Origin: Nonomuraea sp. PA05
GTDB taxonomy: Bacteria; Actinomycetota; Actinomycetes; Streptosporangiales; Streptosporangiaceae
DNA: 64,000 nucleotides
Reading direction: 5' to 3'
Assembly (NCBI RefSeq): GCF_008086045.1
Contig: NZ_VSEY01000026.1
Span: 62,001 to 126,000 of the forward strand
Position 1 is the first letter of the stretch. Each line of letters starts with the position of its first letter. The notes under the pieces are model-generated. The model did not search any database. It was not told the origin of the DNA and worked only from the letters and a program-made list of their open reading frames with translations. Below, in pieces: positions 9,459-23,864 of the stretch. The translations under genes were made by a program, and so were the position numbers.

Positions 9459-9469
9459 ACTTGTCAAGT
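9459..9469. promoter_or_regulatory. Candidate ROK operator / promoter -35
   Basis: ACTTG-T-CAAGT is an 11-bp inverted repeat in the divergent region. On the minus strand it includes a consensus TTGACA (9467 to 9462), so a protein bound here would block the ROK-transporter promoter. Assignment to the ROK protein is inference. Confidence 0.45.
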
Positions 9470-9518
9470 AAAGACGTGGCGCGGATCACAACTTCGTGGC
9501 TGTTCAGCCAAGTATTCA

Positions 9519-9548
9519 TTGACCGCGTGCATTAAAGCGGGTTAGTCT
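9519..9548 (+). promoter_or_regulatory. Candidate promoter of the alpha-galactosidase gene
   Basis: TTGACC (9519-9524) and TAGTCT (9543-9548) are spaced 18 bp apart, close to the actinobacterial TTGAC/TAGRRT pattern, about 40 bp before the GH36 start codon. Confidence 0.4.
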
Positions 9549-9586
9549 CCAGCCGCCTGATCGATCCAGCAGCTCGGGGGACGCCG

Positions 9587-11722
9587 ATGCCTGTAATCCC
9601 GCTCGACGACCACCATTGGGCGCTCACCACGCCCGCCTCCACGTACGTCATAGGCGTGGACCTCGACCCGGACACCGGGGAGGCCGCGCCACGGCAGACG
9701 TACTGGGGCCCTCGGCTGTCAGCCGAGGCCGCGCGGCAGGTCACCGCCCTGCCCAAGCGGCACGTCTCCAGCTTCTCCACGCCCGCCGAGATCGAGGAGC
9801 TGCTGCCGGTGGACGGCGGCAAGCGGTGGGGCTCGCCCTCGCTGCAGGTCGCGTTCGGCGACACGCGCTCGGTGGAGCTGCGCTTCACCGGCTCGCGGCG
9901 GCACGACGAGGGAGGCGGCGCCGAGCGGCTGGACGTGCTGCTGGCCGACGCCCACCACCCGTTCGAGGTCGTGCTGTCGCTGCGGGTGCGCGACGACACC
10001 GACGTCATCGAGCGCTGGACCACCGTCAGGGCCGGCGCCGAGGCCGTGGTCACCCGCCTGGACTCCGGGAACTGGTTCGTCCCCGACGCCCCCGCCTACC
10101 GCTACAGCGGCGTGTTCGGCGCGTGGGCCGAGGAGACGCAGCTCCAGCGCGGCCCGCTGCCGGTCGGCGAGCTGGTCTTCACCAGCCGCCAGGGCATCAC
10201 CAGCCATACGGCCAACCCCTGGGTGATGATCGACGCCGGCGCGGCGACCGAGGAGCACGGCGAGGTCTGGGGCGTCGCCCTGGCCTGGAGCGGAAGCTGG
10301 CGGCTGACCACCACGCAGCGGCCGGAGGGCGGCGCCTGCGTCTCCGGCGGCTTTGGCCACGACGGCCTGCGCTGGACGCTCGCGCCGGGCGAGGAACTCG
10401 TCACGCCGTCCGCGCTGGGCCTCTACAGCGACGGCGGGTTCGGCGGGGCCAGCAGGGCGTGGCACGCCTACGCCCGCGGCCACGTGCTGCCGACCCCCGC
10501 CGAGGAGCGGCCGGTGCTCTACAACTCGTGGGAGGCCACCACGTTCGCCGTCACCGAGGCGCACCAGCTCGACCTGGCCAAGACCGCCGCCTCGCTCGGC
10601 GTCGAGCTGTTCGTGATCGACGACGGCTGGTTCGGCCGCCGCGACGACGACACCACCTCGCTGGGCGACTGGTTCCCCCACCGCGAGCGCTTCCCCGACG
10701 GGCTGCGCGGCATGCTCGACGGCATCCGCGACCTCGGGATGCTGGCCGGCCTGTGGGTGGAGCCGGAGGGGCTGAGCAAGGAGAGCGAGCTCTACCGCGC
10801 GCACCCCGACTGGGCGCTGCACATGGAGCACCGCCGCCGCGACGAGAAGCGCGGTCAGCTCGTGCTCAACTTCGCCCGCGACGACGTGCGCGAGTGGGCG
10901 ATCGGCTGGCTCGACGGCCTCGTCACCGACCTGCGCCTCGACTACCTCAAGTGGGACATGAACCGCCCGTTCACCCAGGCCGGCTGGCCGGAGCGGGGCG
11001 GCGACCAGGACCGGGTCTGGATCGACCATACGCGCGGCGTCTACGAGGTGATGCGGGCGCTGCGCGAGCGGCATCCGGGGCTGCGCATCGAGTCGTGCTC
11101 GGGCGGCGGCGGCCGGGTCGATCTCGGCATCCTGCGCTACACCGACGAGGTGTGGCCGTCGGACAACACCGACGCCCGCGACCGGCAGACCGTGCAGCAC
11201 GGGTTCTCCCAGCTCTACCCGGCCGGCGCCATGTCCGCCTGGGTCACCGACTCGCCCAACCCGACCACCCGCCGCGAGATGCCGCTGCGCTACCGCTTCC
11301 ACGTGGCCATGGCGGGCGTGCTCGGCGTCGGCGGGAACCTGACGGAGTGGTCCGCGAGCGAGCTGGAGACGGCCGCCGAGCTGATCGCCCAGTACAAGCG
11401 GGTGCGCAGGACCGTGCAGCACGGGGCGCAGTACCGGCTGGCGGGCACGCCGGGGCAGGAGCGCTCAGCCGTGCAGTACGTCCTGGACGACCAGGTCGTG
11501 GTGCTCGTCTACAACCCGCTCGGCAACGCCAAGCGCGGGCCGCGCACGCTCAGGCTCACCGGGCTCGACCCGGAGGCCCTGTACGAGCTGGAGTCCGACG
11601 GGTCCCACTGGCACGGCGCCACCCTCATGGGCGCCGGCATCAGGCCCGCCGCGTGGGAGCCGATCGGGGCCGACCACCGCAGCGAGCTGGTGGTGCTCAG
11701 GAAGCTGTGTCCTGGCCGTTAG
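9587..11722 (+). CDS. Alpha-galactosidase, GH36
   Basis: The 711-residue cytoplasmic enzyme (no signal peptide) removes terminal alpha-1,6-galactose from melibiose, raffinose or stachyose. It has an N-terminal beta-sandwich, a (beta/alpha)8 barrel and a C-terminal beta domain. The nucleophile is Asp457 in YLKWDMNR. The acid/base is Asp526 in SDNTDA, 69 residues later as in characterised bacterial GH36 enzymes. The SCSGGGGRVDLG motif before the acid/base is intact. It is divergent from the ROK/ABC operon, which should import its substrate. Length and motifs are complete. Substrate chain length is not predictable. Confidence 0.95.
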   Translation: MPVIPLDDHHWALTTPASTYVIGVDLDPDTGEAAPRQTYWGPRLSAEAARQVTALPKRHVSSFSTPAEIEELLPVDGGKRWGSPSLQVAFGDTRSVELRFTGSRRHDEGGGAERLDVLLADAHHPFEVVLSLRVRDDTDVIERWTTVRAGAEAVVTRLDSGNWFVPDAPAYRYSGVFGAWAEETQLQRGPLPVGELVFTSRQGITSHTANPWVMIDAGAATEEHGEVWGVALAWSGSWRLTTTQRPEGGACVSGGFGHDGLRWTLAPGEELVTPSALGLYSDGGFGGASRAWHAYARGHVLPTPAEERPVLYNSWEATTFAVTEAHQLDLAKTAASLGVELFVIDDGWFGRRDDDTTSLGDWFPHRERFPDGLRGMLDGIRDLGMLAGLWVEPEGLSKESELYRAHPDWALHMEHRRRDEKRGQLVLNFARDDVREWAIGWLDGLVTDLRLDYLKWDMNRPFTQAGWPERGGDQDRVWIDHTRGVYEVMRALRERHPGLRIESCSGGGGRVDLGILRYTDEVWPSDNTDARDRQTVQHGFSQLYPAGAMSAWVTDSPNPTTRREMPLRYRFHVAMAGVLGVGGNLTEWSASELETAAELIAQYKRVRRTVQHGAQYRLAGTPGQERSAVQYVLDDQVVVLVYNPLGNAKRGPRTLRLTGLDPEALYELESDGSHWHGATLMGAGIRPAAWEPIGADHRSELVVLRKLCPGR

Positions 11723-11860
11723 GGTCTCGTGGGGGTGCCCGGTGGCCCTGTCGTCACTCGGGGAGGGCATGAGAGTTTGAGCCATGGGACGGGTCACCGG
11801 CCGGATGTGGGAGGTGGTGGCCCGCGTGGGGGTATCACCTGTTACGAAGGGGGCTTCACC

Positions 11861-12193
11861 ATGGCCGAGAACTTCGCGGAACTGCCCGCGCCGTCATCGG
11901 TAAGGCTGATCGACTTCGAGGAGGCGCGGGTCGTTCCCGGCATCGTGCCCAAGTCGTTCATCCTCATCGTCAGCGGGACGAAGCCATACATCAACATGAC
12001 GGTCTCGCTGTCCCCGCTCGTCTACATCAAGCAGCCTGAGTACTGGGGCATCGAGGTCATCGGCTCGTTGCCCGGCATCGGGCTGCCCGCCACGGCCCCC
12101 TACACGGTGTCGCTGCCGCTCGACGGCATCCTCGGCACCAAGGGGATCGAGGTCATCGGGGCCGGCAACCGTAAGACGTTCGACGTCCCGTAG
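11861..12193 (+). CDS. Small protein of unknown function with a repeated GIEVIG motif
   Basis: This 110-residue protein belongs to no family I recognise. The ATG at 11861 is preceded by AAGGGGG at good spacing; the longer frame from 11729 is not supported. It has no signal peptide or TM segment. The sequence is beta-strand-rich and Pro/Gly-punctuated. The hexapeptide GIEVIG occurs twice (about residues 67-72 and 96-101), each time followed by a Gly-containing turn, suggesting a duplicated beta unit. Its stop codon lies 6 bp before the PIMT-like methyltransferase, within that gene's ribosome-binding site, so the two are coexpressed. It could be a partner or substrate of that enzyme (inference). 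Confidence 0.7.
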   Translation: MAENFAELPAPSSVRLIDFEEARVVPGIVPKSFILIVSGTKPYINMTVSLSPLVYIKQPEYWGIEVIGSLPGIGLPATAPYTVSLPLDGILGTKGIEVIGAGNRKTFDVP

Positions 12194-12199
12194 GAGGCG

Positions 12200-13240
12200 A
12201 TGTTCCGGATGACGCAGGCTGGGGACGCGCTCGCCGGCGAGGCCGTGCGACGCGCCCTGGCCAGCGTCGACGGCAGGGCCTACACCCTCCTGCCCGGCGG
12301 CGCGCGGCTGCCGCAGCCCGCCGACCCGGCCGTGGTCGCCGCCATGCTCGAACGACTGGAGGCTGAGCCGGGCCACCGCGTGCTGGAGATCGGCACCGGG
12401 TCGGGCTTCTCCGCCGCCGTCCTGTCGCGGCTGGTGAGGCCGGGCGGCCAGGTCACCACCGTCGACATCGAGCCCCGGCTGACCGGCAGGGCCGCACGGC
12501 TGCTGGAGGGCGACGGCTGCCACAACGTGCGCCTGGTGACCGGCGACGGCACCCGCTGGGCTCCTGAGGCGCGCTACGACCGGGTGATCGCCTGGGTCGC
12601 GCCCGTACGGGTCCCCGACGTCTGGATACGGCAGGCCGTGCCTGGGGCGGTCATCGTCAGCCCGGTGCACCTCGCGCCGCTGGCCCGCGCCATGGGCGTG
12701 GTCCGCCTGCGCCGCGGCCCGACGGCCGCCCAGCTCACCGCCGACCTGCTGATGCCGGGCGGCTTCGCCGAGGCCAGGCCCGAGCCGCACGACCAGTGGC
12801 CGGTGCCCTCCTACGGCGTGGACGCGCTGACCCGCGACGCGGCCGGCCGCATGTGGTGGGTGGCCGCCGAGTGGCTGCGCGCTCACGAGCCGTTCGTCGG
12901 CATGCGGCTGCTCGAACTCATGATCACCGACGGGCGCGGCGAGCCGGGCTGGCCGGGCGTCGTCGACTTCCACGCCTACCTCATGGCCGCCCGCCCCGAC
13001 GGGCTGACCACGGCCGCCCTCGGCGACCAGGGCTGGGGCGTCGGCTGCTCACAGCCCGACGGCGTGGCGCTGGTCGGCTCCGCCGGCCACCTGTTCCTGG
13101 CGGGCGACCCCGCCGCGACCGAGCGGCTCTACGCGTGGGTGCGCGACTGGCGCGAGCGCGGCCGGCCCGGCATGGCCGGCCTGATGCCCCAGCTGCACCG
13201 GCGCGGCTCCGGCTGGGACGTGCGCGCGGTCGTCGCCTGA
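12200..13240 (+). CDS. PIMT-like (protein-L-isoaspartate O-methyltransferase family) methyltransferase
   Basis: The N-terminal ~200 residues are a SAM-dependent Rossmann methyltransferase of the PCMT family. The SAM motif I is RVLEIGTGSGFSAAVLSRL, preceded by the PQPADPAVVAAMLE helix that corresponds to the substrate-side motif of PIMTs, and followed by DIEPRL at motif II. The C-terminal ~140 residues are an extra domain not found in housekeeping PIMT. Total length is 346 residues. The stop of the small upstream gene and a GGAGG site abut the ATG at 12200; ATG 12209 is an alternative with better spacing. PIMT homologues with extra domains occur in RiPP clusters, so a dedicated protein substrate is possible, perhaps the upstream 110-residue protein. 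Confidence 0.82.
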   Translation: MFRMTQAGDALAGEAVRRALASVDGRAYTLLPGGARLPQPADPAVVAAMLERLEAEPGHRVLEIGTGSGFSAAVLSRLVRPGGQVTTVDIEPRLTGRAARLLEGDGCHNVRLVTGDGTRWAPEARYDRVIAWVAPVRVPDVWIRQAVPGAVIVSPVHLAPLARAMGVVRLRRGPTAAQLTADLLMPGGFAEARPEPHDQWPVPSYGVDALTRDAAGRMWWVAAEWLRAHEPFVGMRLLELMITDGRGEPGWPGVVDFHAYLMAARPDGLTTAALGDQGWGVGCSQPDGVALVGSAGHLFLAGDPAATERLYAWVRDWRERGRPGMAGLMPQLHRRGSGWDVRAVVA

Positions 13241-13280
13241 AGCGGCCTTGACGATCGGCCGCACCGGGAAGCCCGGGTCG

Positions 13281-14348
13281 TCAGGCGCCGAGCGCCTTGC
13301 GGATCATCGGGTACGAGCTCTTGAACTCCCTGATCCAGTACGGCCACGTGTGCGTGCCGTTCCCGTACAGGTGCAGCGTGTGCGGGATGCCCAGCCGCTT
13401 GAGCCGCTTGCTCAGCGCCTTGCCCGTGTACGCCGAGATCGGCTCGCCCAGGTGCGCCGGATGCCACGGCGAGCCCGGCGGGTCCAGCGGGCCGTTGAAG
13501 CTGTTGGTGCCGCTGGACAGGTAGAGGCTGACGCCCTTGAGGTTCGCGGCCAGGGCGAGGGGGTCGTTGGCGGCCCACACCCGCTTGTCGCGCTCCGGGT
13601 CGCCCCACAGGGCCCGCGGGTCCTGCTTCTCGCTGGCCTGGGCGTTCATGATGACCGCCGGGATGCCGGGCAGGCGAGTGGCCAGGATGCCGCTGTAGGC
13701 GCCCGCGAAGCGGAACATGCCGCGGTAGCGGGCGGCGTACTTGACGGCGCCGTACGCGCCCATCGACAGGCCCGCGATCGCGCGGCGGGTGCCGGCGCGG
13801 TAGCCGATCTCCAGCAGCCTGCGCACCTCGTAGGTGTGGAACGTGGCCCACGCGGGCGGGCCGCCCCTGCCGCCGTTGTGCCAGTCCGAGTAGTTGCCTG
13901 CGCGGCCCGCCTCCGGCATGACGACGATGGCGTCCAGGTCGGCGGTGTAGGTGGAGACGTCGGTCATGCGGGTCCACGAGGTGTAGTCGTCCGCGCCGCC
14001 GTGCAGCAGGTACAGCACCGGCCACGTCCGCCGCGCGCTCTTCGACCAGCCCTGGGGGAGGAGCAGGCGCACCGGCAGCATGCGGCCGACCGACGGGGAG
14101 GAGATGAGCACGTCCAGGGTGCGGGCGTCGAGGCGGCGCTCGCGCACCACCCTGGCCTGGCCCGGCAGCGCCTTCTGCCAGGGCAGGTAGCCGGTGTCCC
14201 GGGCGGGCCGGGCACTGGGACTCGCGGAGGGTTCGGCGCCCTCCGGGACCAGCGACCAGTCGGGGTCGGCGGTGGCGACGCCGGGCGTGGACAGGACGAG
14301 CAGCGGCACCATCGCCACGGCCGGCAGGCGGCGCGTGCGTGAAGGCAT
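13281..14348 (-). CDS. Secreted alpha/beta-hydrolase esterase (esterase D / antigen 85-like)
   Basis: This 355-residue exported protein has a Sec signal peptide (LPAVAMVPLLVLSTPGVATADP). Its catalytic domain belongs to the putative-esterase family that includes S-formylglutathione hydrolase and mycobacterial antigen 85. The nucleophile elbow is GLSMGAYGA, the oxyanion strand is YLLHGGADDYTSW, and the catalytic His is in GNGTHTWPYW near the C-terminus. A Pro/Ser linker follows the signal peptide. It is transcribed away from the polyketide synthase gene, so a link to polyketide metabolism is not indicated. The natural ester substrate is unknown. Confidence 0.88.
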   Translation of the reverse strand: MPSRTRRLPAVAMVPLLVLSTPGVATADPDWSLVPEGAEPSASPSARPARDTGYLPWQKALPGQARVVRERRLDARTLDVLISSPSVGRMLPVRLLLPQGWSKSARRTWPVLYLLHGGADDYTSWTRMTDVSTYTADLDAIVVMPEAGRAGNYSDWHNGGRGGPPAWATFHTYEVRRLLEIGYRAGTRRAIAGLSMGAYGAVKYAARYRGMFRFAGAYSGILATRLPGIPAVIMNAQASEKQDPRALWGDPERDKRVWAANDPLALAANLKGVSLYLSSGTNSFNGPLDPPGSPWHPAHLGEPISAYTGKALSKRLKRLGIPHTLHLYGNGTHTWPYWIREFKSSYPMIRKALGA

Positions 14349-14565
14349 GGTCGGGCTCCTTCGCCGGGAGTGCAGGCGAGGGTAGGCGGTGTCGCGGTGG
14401 CGGGGCTATGAGCGTCCGTACGAAAATCCGGCTCTCGATGCGCGGCGGCGGATAAATCATCACCCGCGTGACAAAACGCGGCCGAGGAATGTTCCGTTCG
14501 GGCCTGACCCCCGCCCCTGACCCGTGGGTATCTTGGCCGATCACCCCGGTTGCATGGGAGCGCAG

Positions 14566-19910
<5,345 letters not shown>

Positions 19911-19914
<4 letters not shown>

Positions 19915-21209
19915 CGCTGGCACAGGCAGTGGTGGCAGGCGCGGAGCCCGCCGAGCTGGCGCGCCTGGACGTGCCGACCACCTACCGGGCCGCCCACCTG
20001 CGCAAGGACGAGGTGGGCACGTTCGACCAGGACGAGCCCGACAAGGACGTGCGCAGGACGTTGCACGTCGGCGAGGTCCCGATGCCGGAGCCGGCCGCGG
20101 ACGAGGTGCTCATCGCCGTCATGGCCAGCGCGATCAACTACAACACGGTGTGGTCGGCGATGTTCGAGCCGATCCCGACGTTCGCGTTCCTGGAGCGGTT
20201 CGGGCGTACGGACCCGCGGCACGACCTGCCCACCCACGTTCTCGGCTCGGACGCGGCCGGCGTGGTCGTCAGGACCGGCGCGGCGGTGCGCCGCTGGCGG
20301 GTCGGCGACAGGGTGGTGACCAGCCCCGCGTACGTGGACGGCGAGGACCCGGTCGTGCAGCACGACGGCATGCTCGCCGCCGACCTGCGGGCCTGGGGCT
20401 TCGAGACGAACTTCGGCGGCCTGGCCGACTTCGCCGTGGTCAAGGCCACCCAGTTGCTGCCCAAGCCCCGCCATCTGACCTGGGAGGAGGCGGCCTGCAA
20501 CATGTTGTGCGCCTCGACCGCGTACCGGATGCTGGTCGGCGAGCGCGGCGCGCGGATGAAGCAGGGCGACGTGGTGCTGCTGTGGGGCGCGACGGGCGGC
20601 CTCGGCGGGTACGGCGTGCAGCTCGTGCTGGGCGGCGGCGGCATCCCCGTCGGCGTGGTCAGCTCGCCGGAGAAGGCGGAGCTGCTGCGCGGGATGGGCT
20701 GCCCGCACGTGATCGACCGCGGGCAGTTTGACGACCTGGCGGACGAGAAGGCGTGGCGGCGGCTGGGCGCGGAGGTCCGGCGGCTGGTGGGGGAGGACCC
20801 GGCGATCGTGTTCGAGCACACGGGCAGGGAGACGTTCGGCGCCTCCGTGTACGTGGCCAGGCGCGGCGGCTCGGTGGTGACGTGCGGGTCGTCCAGCGGG
20901 TACGCCCACGAGTACGACAACCGGCACCTGTGGATGAAGCTCAAGCGGATCATCGGTTCCCACGGCGCGAACTACCAGGAGTGCCACGAGGTCAACCGGC
21001 TCATCTCGCTGGGCCTCCTCCAGCCGACGCTCTCCGCCGTGTACCCGCTCACGGGGGCGGCGGACGCGACCCGCGCCGTGCAGCTCAACCAGCACGTGGG
21101 CAAGGTGGGCGTGCTCGCGCTGGCCCCGGAGGAGGGGCTGGGCGTCGAGGATCACGAGCTGCGGGAGCGGGTGGGCGAGGACCGCCTGCGCCTGTTCCGC
21201 CCGCGCTGA
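19911..21209 (+). CDS. ccr: Crotonyl-CoA carboxylase/reductase
   Basis: This 432-residue MDR-family NADPH enzyme reduces and carboxylates 2-enoyl-CoA thioesters to give ethylmalonyl-CoA or a longer alkylmalonyl-CoA. It has the family N-terminus (THLHVGEVPMPEPAADEVLI region), the nucleotide-binding LLWGATGGLGGYGVQL, and counterparts of the CO2-binding residues known from Kitasatospora Ccr: Asn76 (SAINYN), Phe164-Glu165 (WGFETNFGG) and His351 (GSHGANYQE). The residue after GSH is Gly where most relatives have Phe, next to the acyl pocket, so chain-length preference may differ. It overlaps the PKS stop by 4 bp. Supplying the AT domain with a substituted malonyl extender is the obvious role. It is complete at both ends. 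Confidence 0.93.
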
Positions 21210-21300
21210 TGCCCATGGGGACCATCGCGGAGCGGAACGCCGGGATTCGGTATCTTGCGTAGTCCGAGATGACCGAACCTGCGACAGAAGGGAACGGCAC

Positions 21301-22680
21301 GTGCCCGACGATGCCGGCCTTCAGGCGCTCCGCGAGGCGGCGCGTCTCTCCCCCGACAACCTCCCCCTCCGGCGGCTCCTGGCCGGTCAGCTCCTCGCCA
21401 AGGGGTACCTGGCGGACGCGGAGGCCGAGTTCCGCGCCGCGCTCGCGCTCTCCCCGCAGGACCCGGAGCTGATCGCCGGGCTGGCGGACGCGTTCATCCG
21501 CCAGAGCGCCTTCGGGGCGGCGATGGCGGCGCTGGAGCCGCTGCTGGCCGCACCGGGTTACCCGCCCGCCGTGGGGGTGCTGGCGGCCAGGGCGTTGCTG
21601 GGCGAGGGGGACACGGGCCGGGCCGCCTTCCGGTACTTCGAGGCGACCTCGCGCGACGCGTCCGTGGCCGACCCGGCGCTGGAGGCGCGGATCACGGGCT
21701 CGACCCGCCCCGCCCCCTCACCGCCCGCCACGGGAACGCCGGCCCCGCCCGGCCCCGAGTCGCCGTTCCTCCCCTCCGTCCCCCTCCCGGGCGACACGAC
21801 CACGGCGGAGGTGGAGCGTTCGAAGGTCTCCTTCGCCGACGTGGCCGGCATGGACGCCGTCAAGGAGGCCCTGCGCATCAAGCTGCTCCTCCCGATGCAG
21901 CAGCCGGAGATGTTCGCCGCGTTCGGCAAGCGCGCCGGCGGCGGCGTCCTGCTGTACGGCCCGCCGGGCGCGGGCAAGACCCACCTGGCCAGGGCGGCGG
22001 CCGGCGAGCTCGGCGCGGCGTTCGTCAACGTGGGCCTGGCCGACATCCTCGACATGTACATCGGCAACAGCGAGCGCAACCTGCGCGCCACGTTCGACCT
22101 GGCCCGCCGCAACCGCCCGTGCGTGCTGTTCTTCGACGAGGTGGACGCGCTGGCCGGCCGCCGCTCCGACATGCGCAGCGCGCACGGCCGCCAGCTCGTC
22201 AACCAGTTCCTGTCCGAGCTGGACGGCGTGGACCAGGACGCCAACGAGGGCGTGCTGGTGCTGGCCGCCACGAACGCCCCCTGGTACGTGGACGTGGCCT
22301 TCCGCCGTCCAGGACGGCTCGACCAGCCGGTGTTCGTGCCGCCGCCCGACCAGCACGCGCGCGCGGCCATCCTGCGCATCCTGTGCAGGGACAAGCCGCT
22401 GGCCGAGATGGACTACGACGCGGTGGCGCAGGCGAGCGAGCACTTCGTGGGCGCGGACCTGAAGGGGGTGGTGGACCGGGCGGTCGAGGCGAAGCTGCAG
22501 CAGTCGCTCAGCGCCGGGCGCCCCATCCCGCTGACCACGCAGGACCTGCTGGCCGCCGCCAGGAGCGTGCGGCCGACGGCGGTGCGGGAGTGGATGGGCA
22601 CCGCGCGCAACTACGTCATGCACGCCAACGACTCCGGCGCCTGGGACGAGCTGATGCCCTGGGTGAAGGCGAAGTGGTAG
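21301..22680 (+). CDS. TPR-AAA+ ATPase
   Basis: The 459-residue cytosolic protein has an N-terminal tetratricopeptide region (residues ~1-110, three helix-turn-helix units), a Pro-rich linker (~135-165) and an FtsH/CDC48-type AAA+ module. That module shows SFADVAGMDAVKEAL, Walker A GPPGAGKT (220-227), Walker B FFDE (277-280), then sensor/SRH residues in ATNAPWYVD and RRPGRLDQ. There is no protease domain. The GTG start at 21301 follows GAAGGGA. It lies directly upstream of, and overlaps, a TPR membrane protein, so the two probably form a membrane-recruited ATPase complex that remodels unknown proteins. The arrangement resembles type VII secretion EccA (TPR + AAA), but no ESX genes are near. 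Confidence 0.88.
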   Translation: MPDDAGLQALREAARLSPDNLPLRRLLAGQLLAKGYLADAEAEFRAALALSPQDPELIAGLADAFIRQSAFGAAMAALEPLLAAPGYPPAVGVLAARALLGEGDTGRAAFRYFEATSRDASVADPALEARITGSTRPAPSPPATGTPAPPGPESPFLPSVPLPGDTTTAEVERSKVSFADVAGMDAVKEALRIKLLLPMQQPEMFAAFGKRAGGGVLLYGPPGAGKTHLARAAAGELGAAFVNVGLADILDMYIGNSERNLRATFDLARRNRPCVLFFDEVDALAGRRSDMRSAHGRQLVNQFLSELDGVDQDANEGVLVLAATNAPWYVDVAFRRPGRLDQPVFVPPPDQHARAAILRILCRDKPLAEMDYDAVAQASEHFVGADLKGVVDRAVEAKLQQSLSAGRPIPLTTQDLLAAARSVRPTAVREWMGTARNYVMHANDSGAWDELMPWVKAKW

Positions 22681-23864
22681 GGGTCGCCGACCCCATCGAG
22701 CGGGCGCGGGCGCTCCTGCGGCTGCGGCGGCCCGCCGACGCCGAGCGGGAGCTGCGCGGCCTGCTGGCGCGGGAGCCGCAGCACACCGACGGCCACGCCC
22801 TCCTGTCGCTCGCCCTGATCGAGCAACGCCAGGTGGCCGAGGCGGTCGAGGAGGCGCAGGAGTCGGTACGGCTCGCCCCCGACCAGTGGCTGCCCCACTA
22901 CGCCGCCGCCCAGGTGTACAACAGGGCCCGCCGCCCGGACGACGCCGTGGCCGCGATCAGGACGGCCCTGGACATCTCCCCCGAGTACGCTCCGGCCTGG
23001 GAGGTGCTGGCCCGCGCGCACCTGCTGAAAGGCGAGTGGCAGCCGGCGGTGGACGCGGCGCTGCACGGCCTGAGCATCGAGCCGGAGGACTGCGACCTGG
23101 TGAGCCTGGCGTCGCTGGCCTACACGAACCTGGGTGACGCCGCCCAGGCCAGGGCCGCCGCCGCGCACGCCGTACGGATCGATCCGGAGAGCCCGACCGC
23201 GCACTTCGTGTACGGGCAGGCGGAGCTGAGGTTCGGCGCGCCTGGGAGGGCGGCGGAGAGCTTCCGCGAGGTGCTCAGGCTGGATCCCGGGTTCGGCGCG
23301 GCGCGGGATCTGCTGGTGTCGGCGCTCAAGCAGCGCAACCCGGTCTACCGGCGGCTGTCGTGGCTGCGCGGCAGGTTCCCGCAGGGCTGGCGGCTGATCT
23401 TCCTGCTGCCGGTGATCCCGCCCGTCATCGCGGTCTTCGTCATCCTGGCGTTGCTGCACTGGGTGGGCTGGGTGGCCGAGGCGTGGACGATGGTGCGGCT
23501 GGCTCGCGGCAGGGCGACCCGGCTGCTGTTCGAGGGGGCCGAGGCGCGGGTGGCGGTGGGCTGCCTGGGCCTGGTGGCGGCCGGGGCGGCGCTGCTCGGG
23601 CTGGGCATCGGGCTGGGGGACGAGGTGGCCGGCCTCGCGGGCGCGGCCGTCATGGCTCTGGTCACGCCCGTCCAGGAGGCCGCCCACACCGGGTCGCCGG
23701 TCGGGCGGGCGATCCTGTACGGCTGGGCGGGCCTGCTGGGCGTCGCCGTGGCGGCCTCGGCGCTCACCGCGAGCCCCGGGACGGCGCTGCTCGCCCTGTA
23801 CGCCGCGATCGCCACGGTCTGGCTCGCCACCCCGGTCCGGGGCAGGCTCACGCCCGTCATCTGA
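22674..23864 (+). CDS. TPR-repeat integral membrane protein
   Basis: The 396-residue protein has at least five TPR units in the first ~240 residues (pattern A..LLA..P....A...LA). These are followed by hydrophobic segments (LIFLLPVIPPVIAVFVILALLHWVGW, VAVGCLGLVAAGAALLGLGIGLG, and two or three more to the C-terminus), so it is cytosolic at the N-terminus and membrane-anchored at the C-terminus. GTG 22674 has GAAGG upstream and overlaps the AAA+ gene by 7 bp, indicating coupling. Much longer frames upstream are shadows of the AAA+ gene. I infer that it docks the AAA+ partner at the membrane. The cargo is unknown. Confidence 0.82.
   Translation: MVGVADPIERARALLRLRRPADAERELRGLLAREPQHTDGHALLSLALIEQRQVAEAVEEAQESVRLAPDQWLPHYAAAQVYNRARRPDDAVAAIRTALDISPEYAPAWEVLARAHLLKGEWQPAVDAALHGLSIEPEDCDLVSLASLAYTNLGDAAQARAAAAHAVRIDPESPTAHFVYGQAELRFGAPGRAAESFREVLRLDPGFGAARDLLVSALKQRNPVYRRLSWLRGRFPQGWRLIFLLPVIPPVIAVFVILALLHWVGWVAEAWTMVRLARGRATRLLFEGAEARVAVGCLGLVAAGAALLGLGIGLGDEVAGLAGAAVMALVTPVQEAAHTGSPVGRAILYGWAGLLGVAVAASALTASPGTALLALYAAIATVWLATPVRGRLTPVI

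Noticed and set aside
11861..13240. FxLD-type lanthipeptide system
   Set aside because: The small protein has no FxLD motif or leader/core layout, and no lanthionine synthetase is nearby.
21301..23864. Type VII secretion EccA locus
   Set aside because: The AAA+ domain is FtsH/CDC48-like and no EsxA/B, EccB-E or PE/PPE genes are near.
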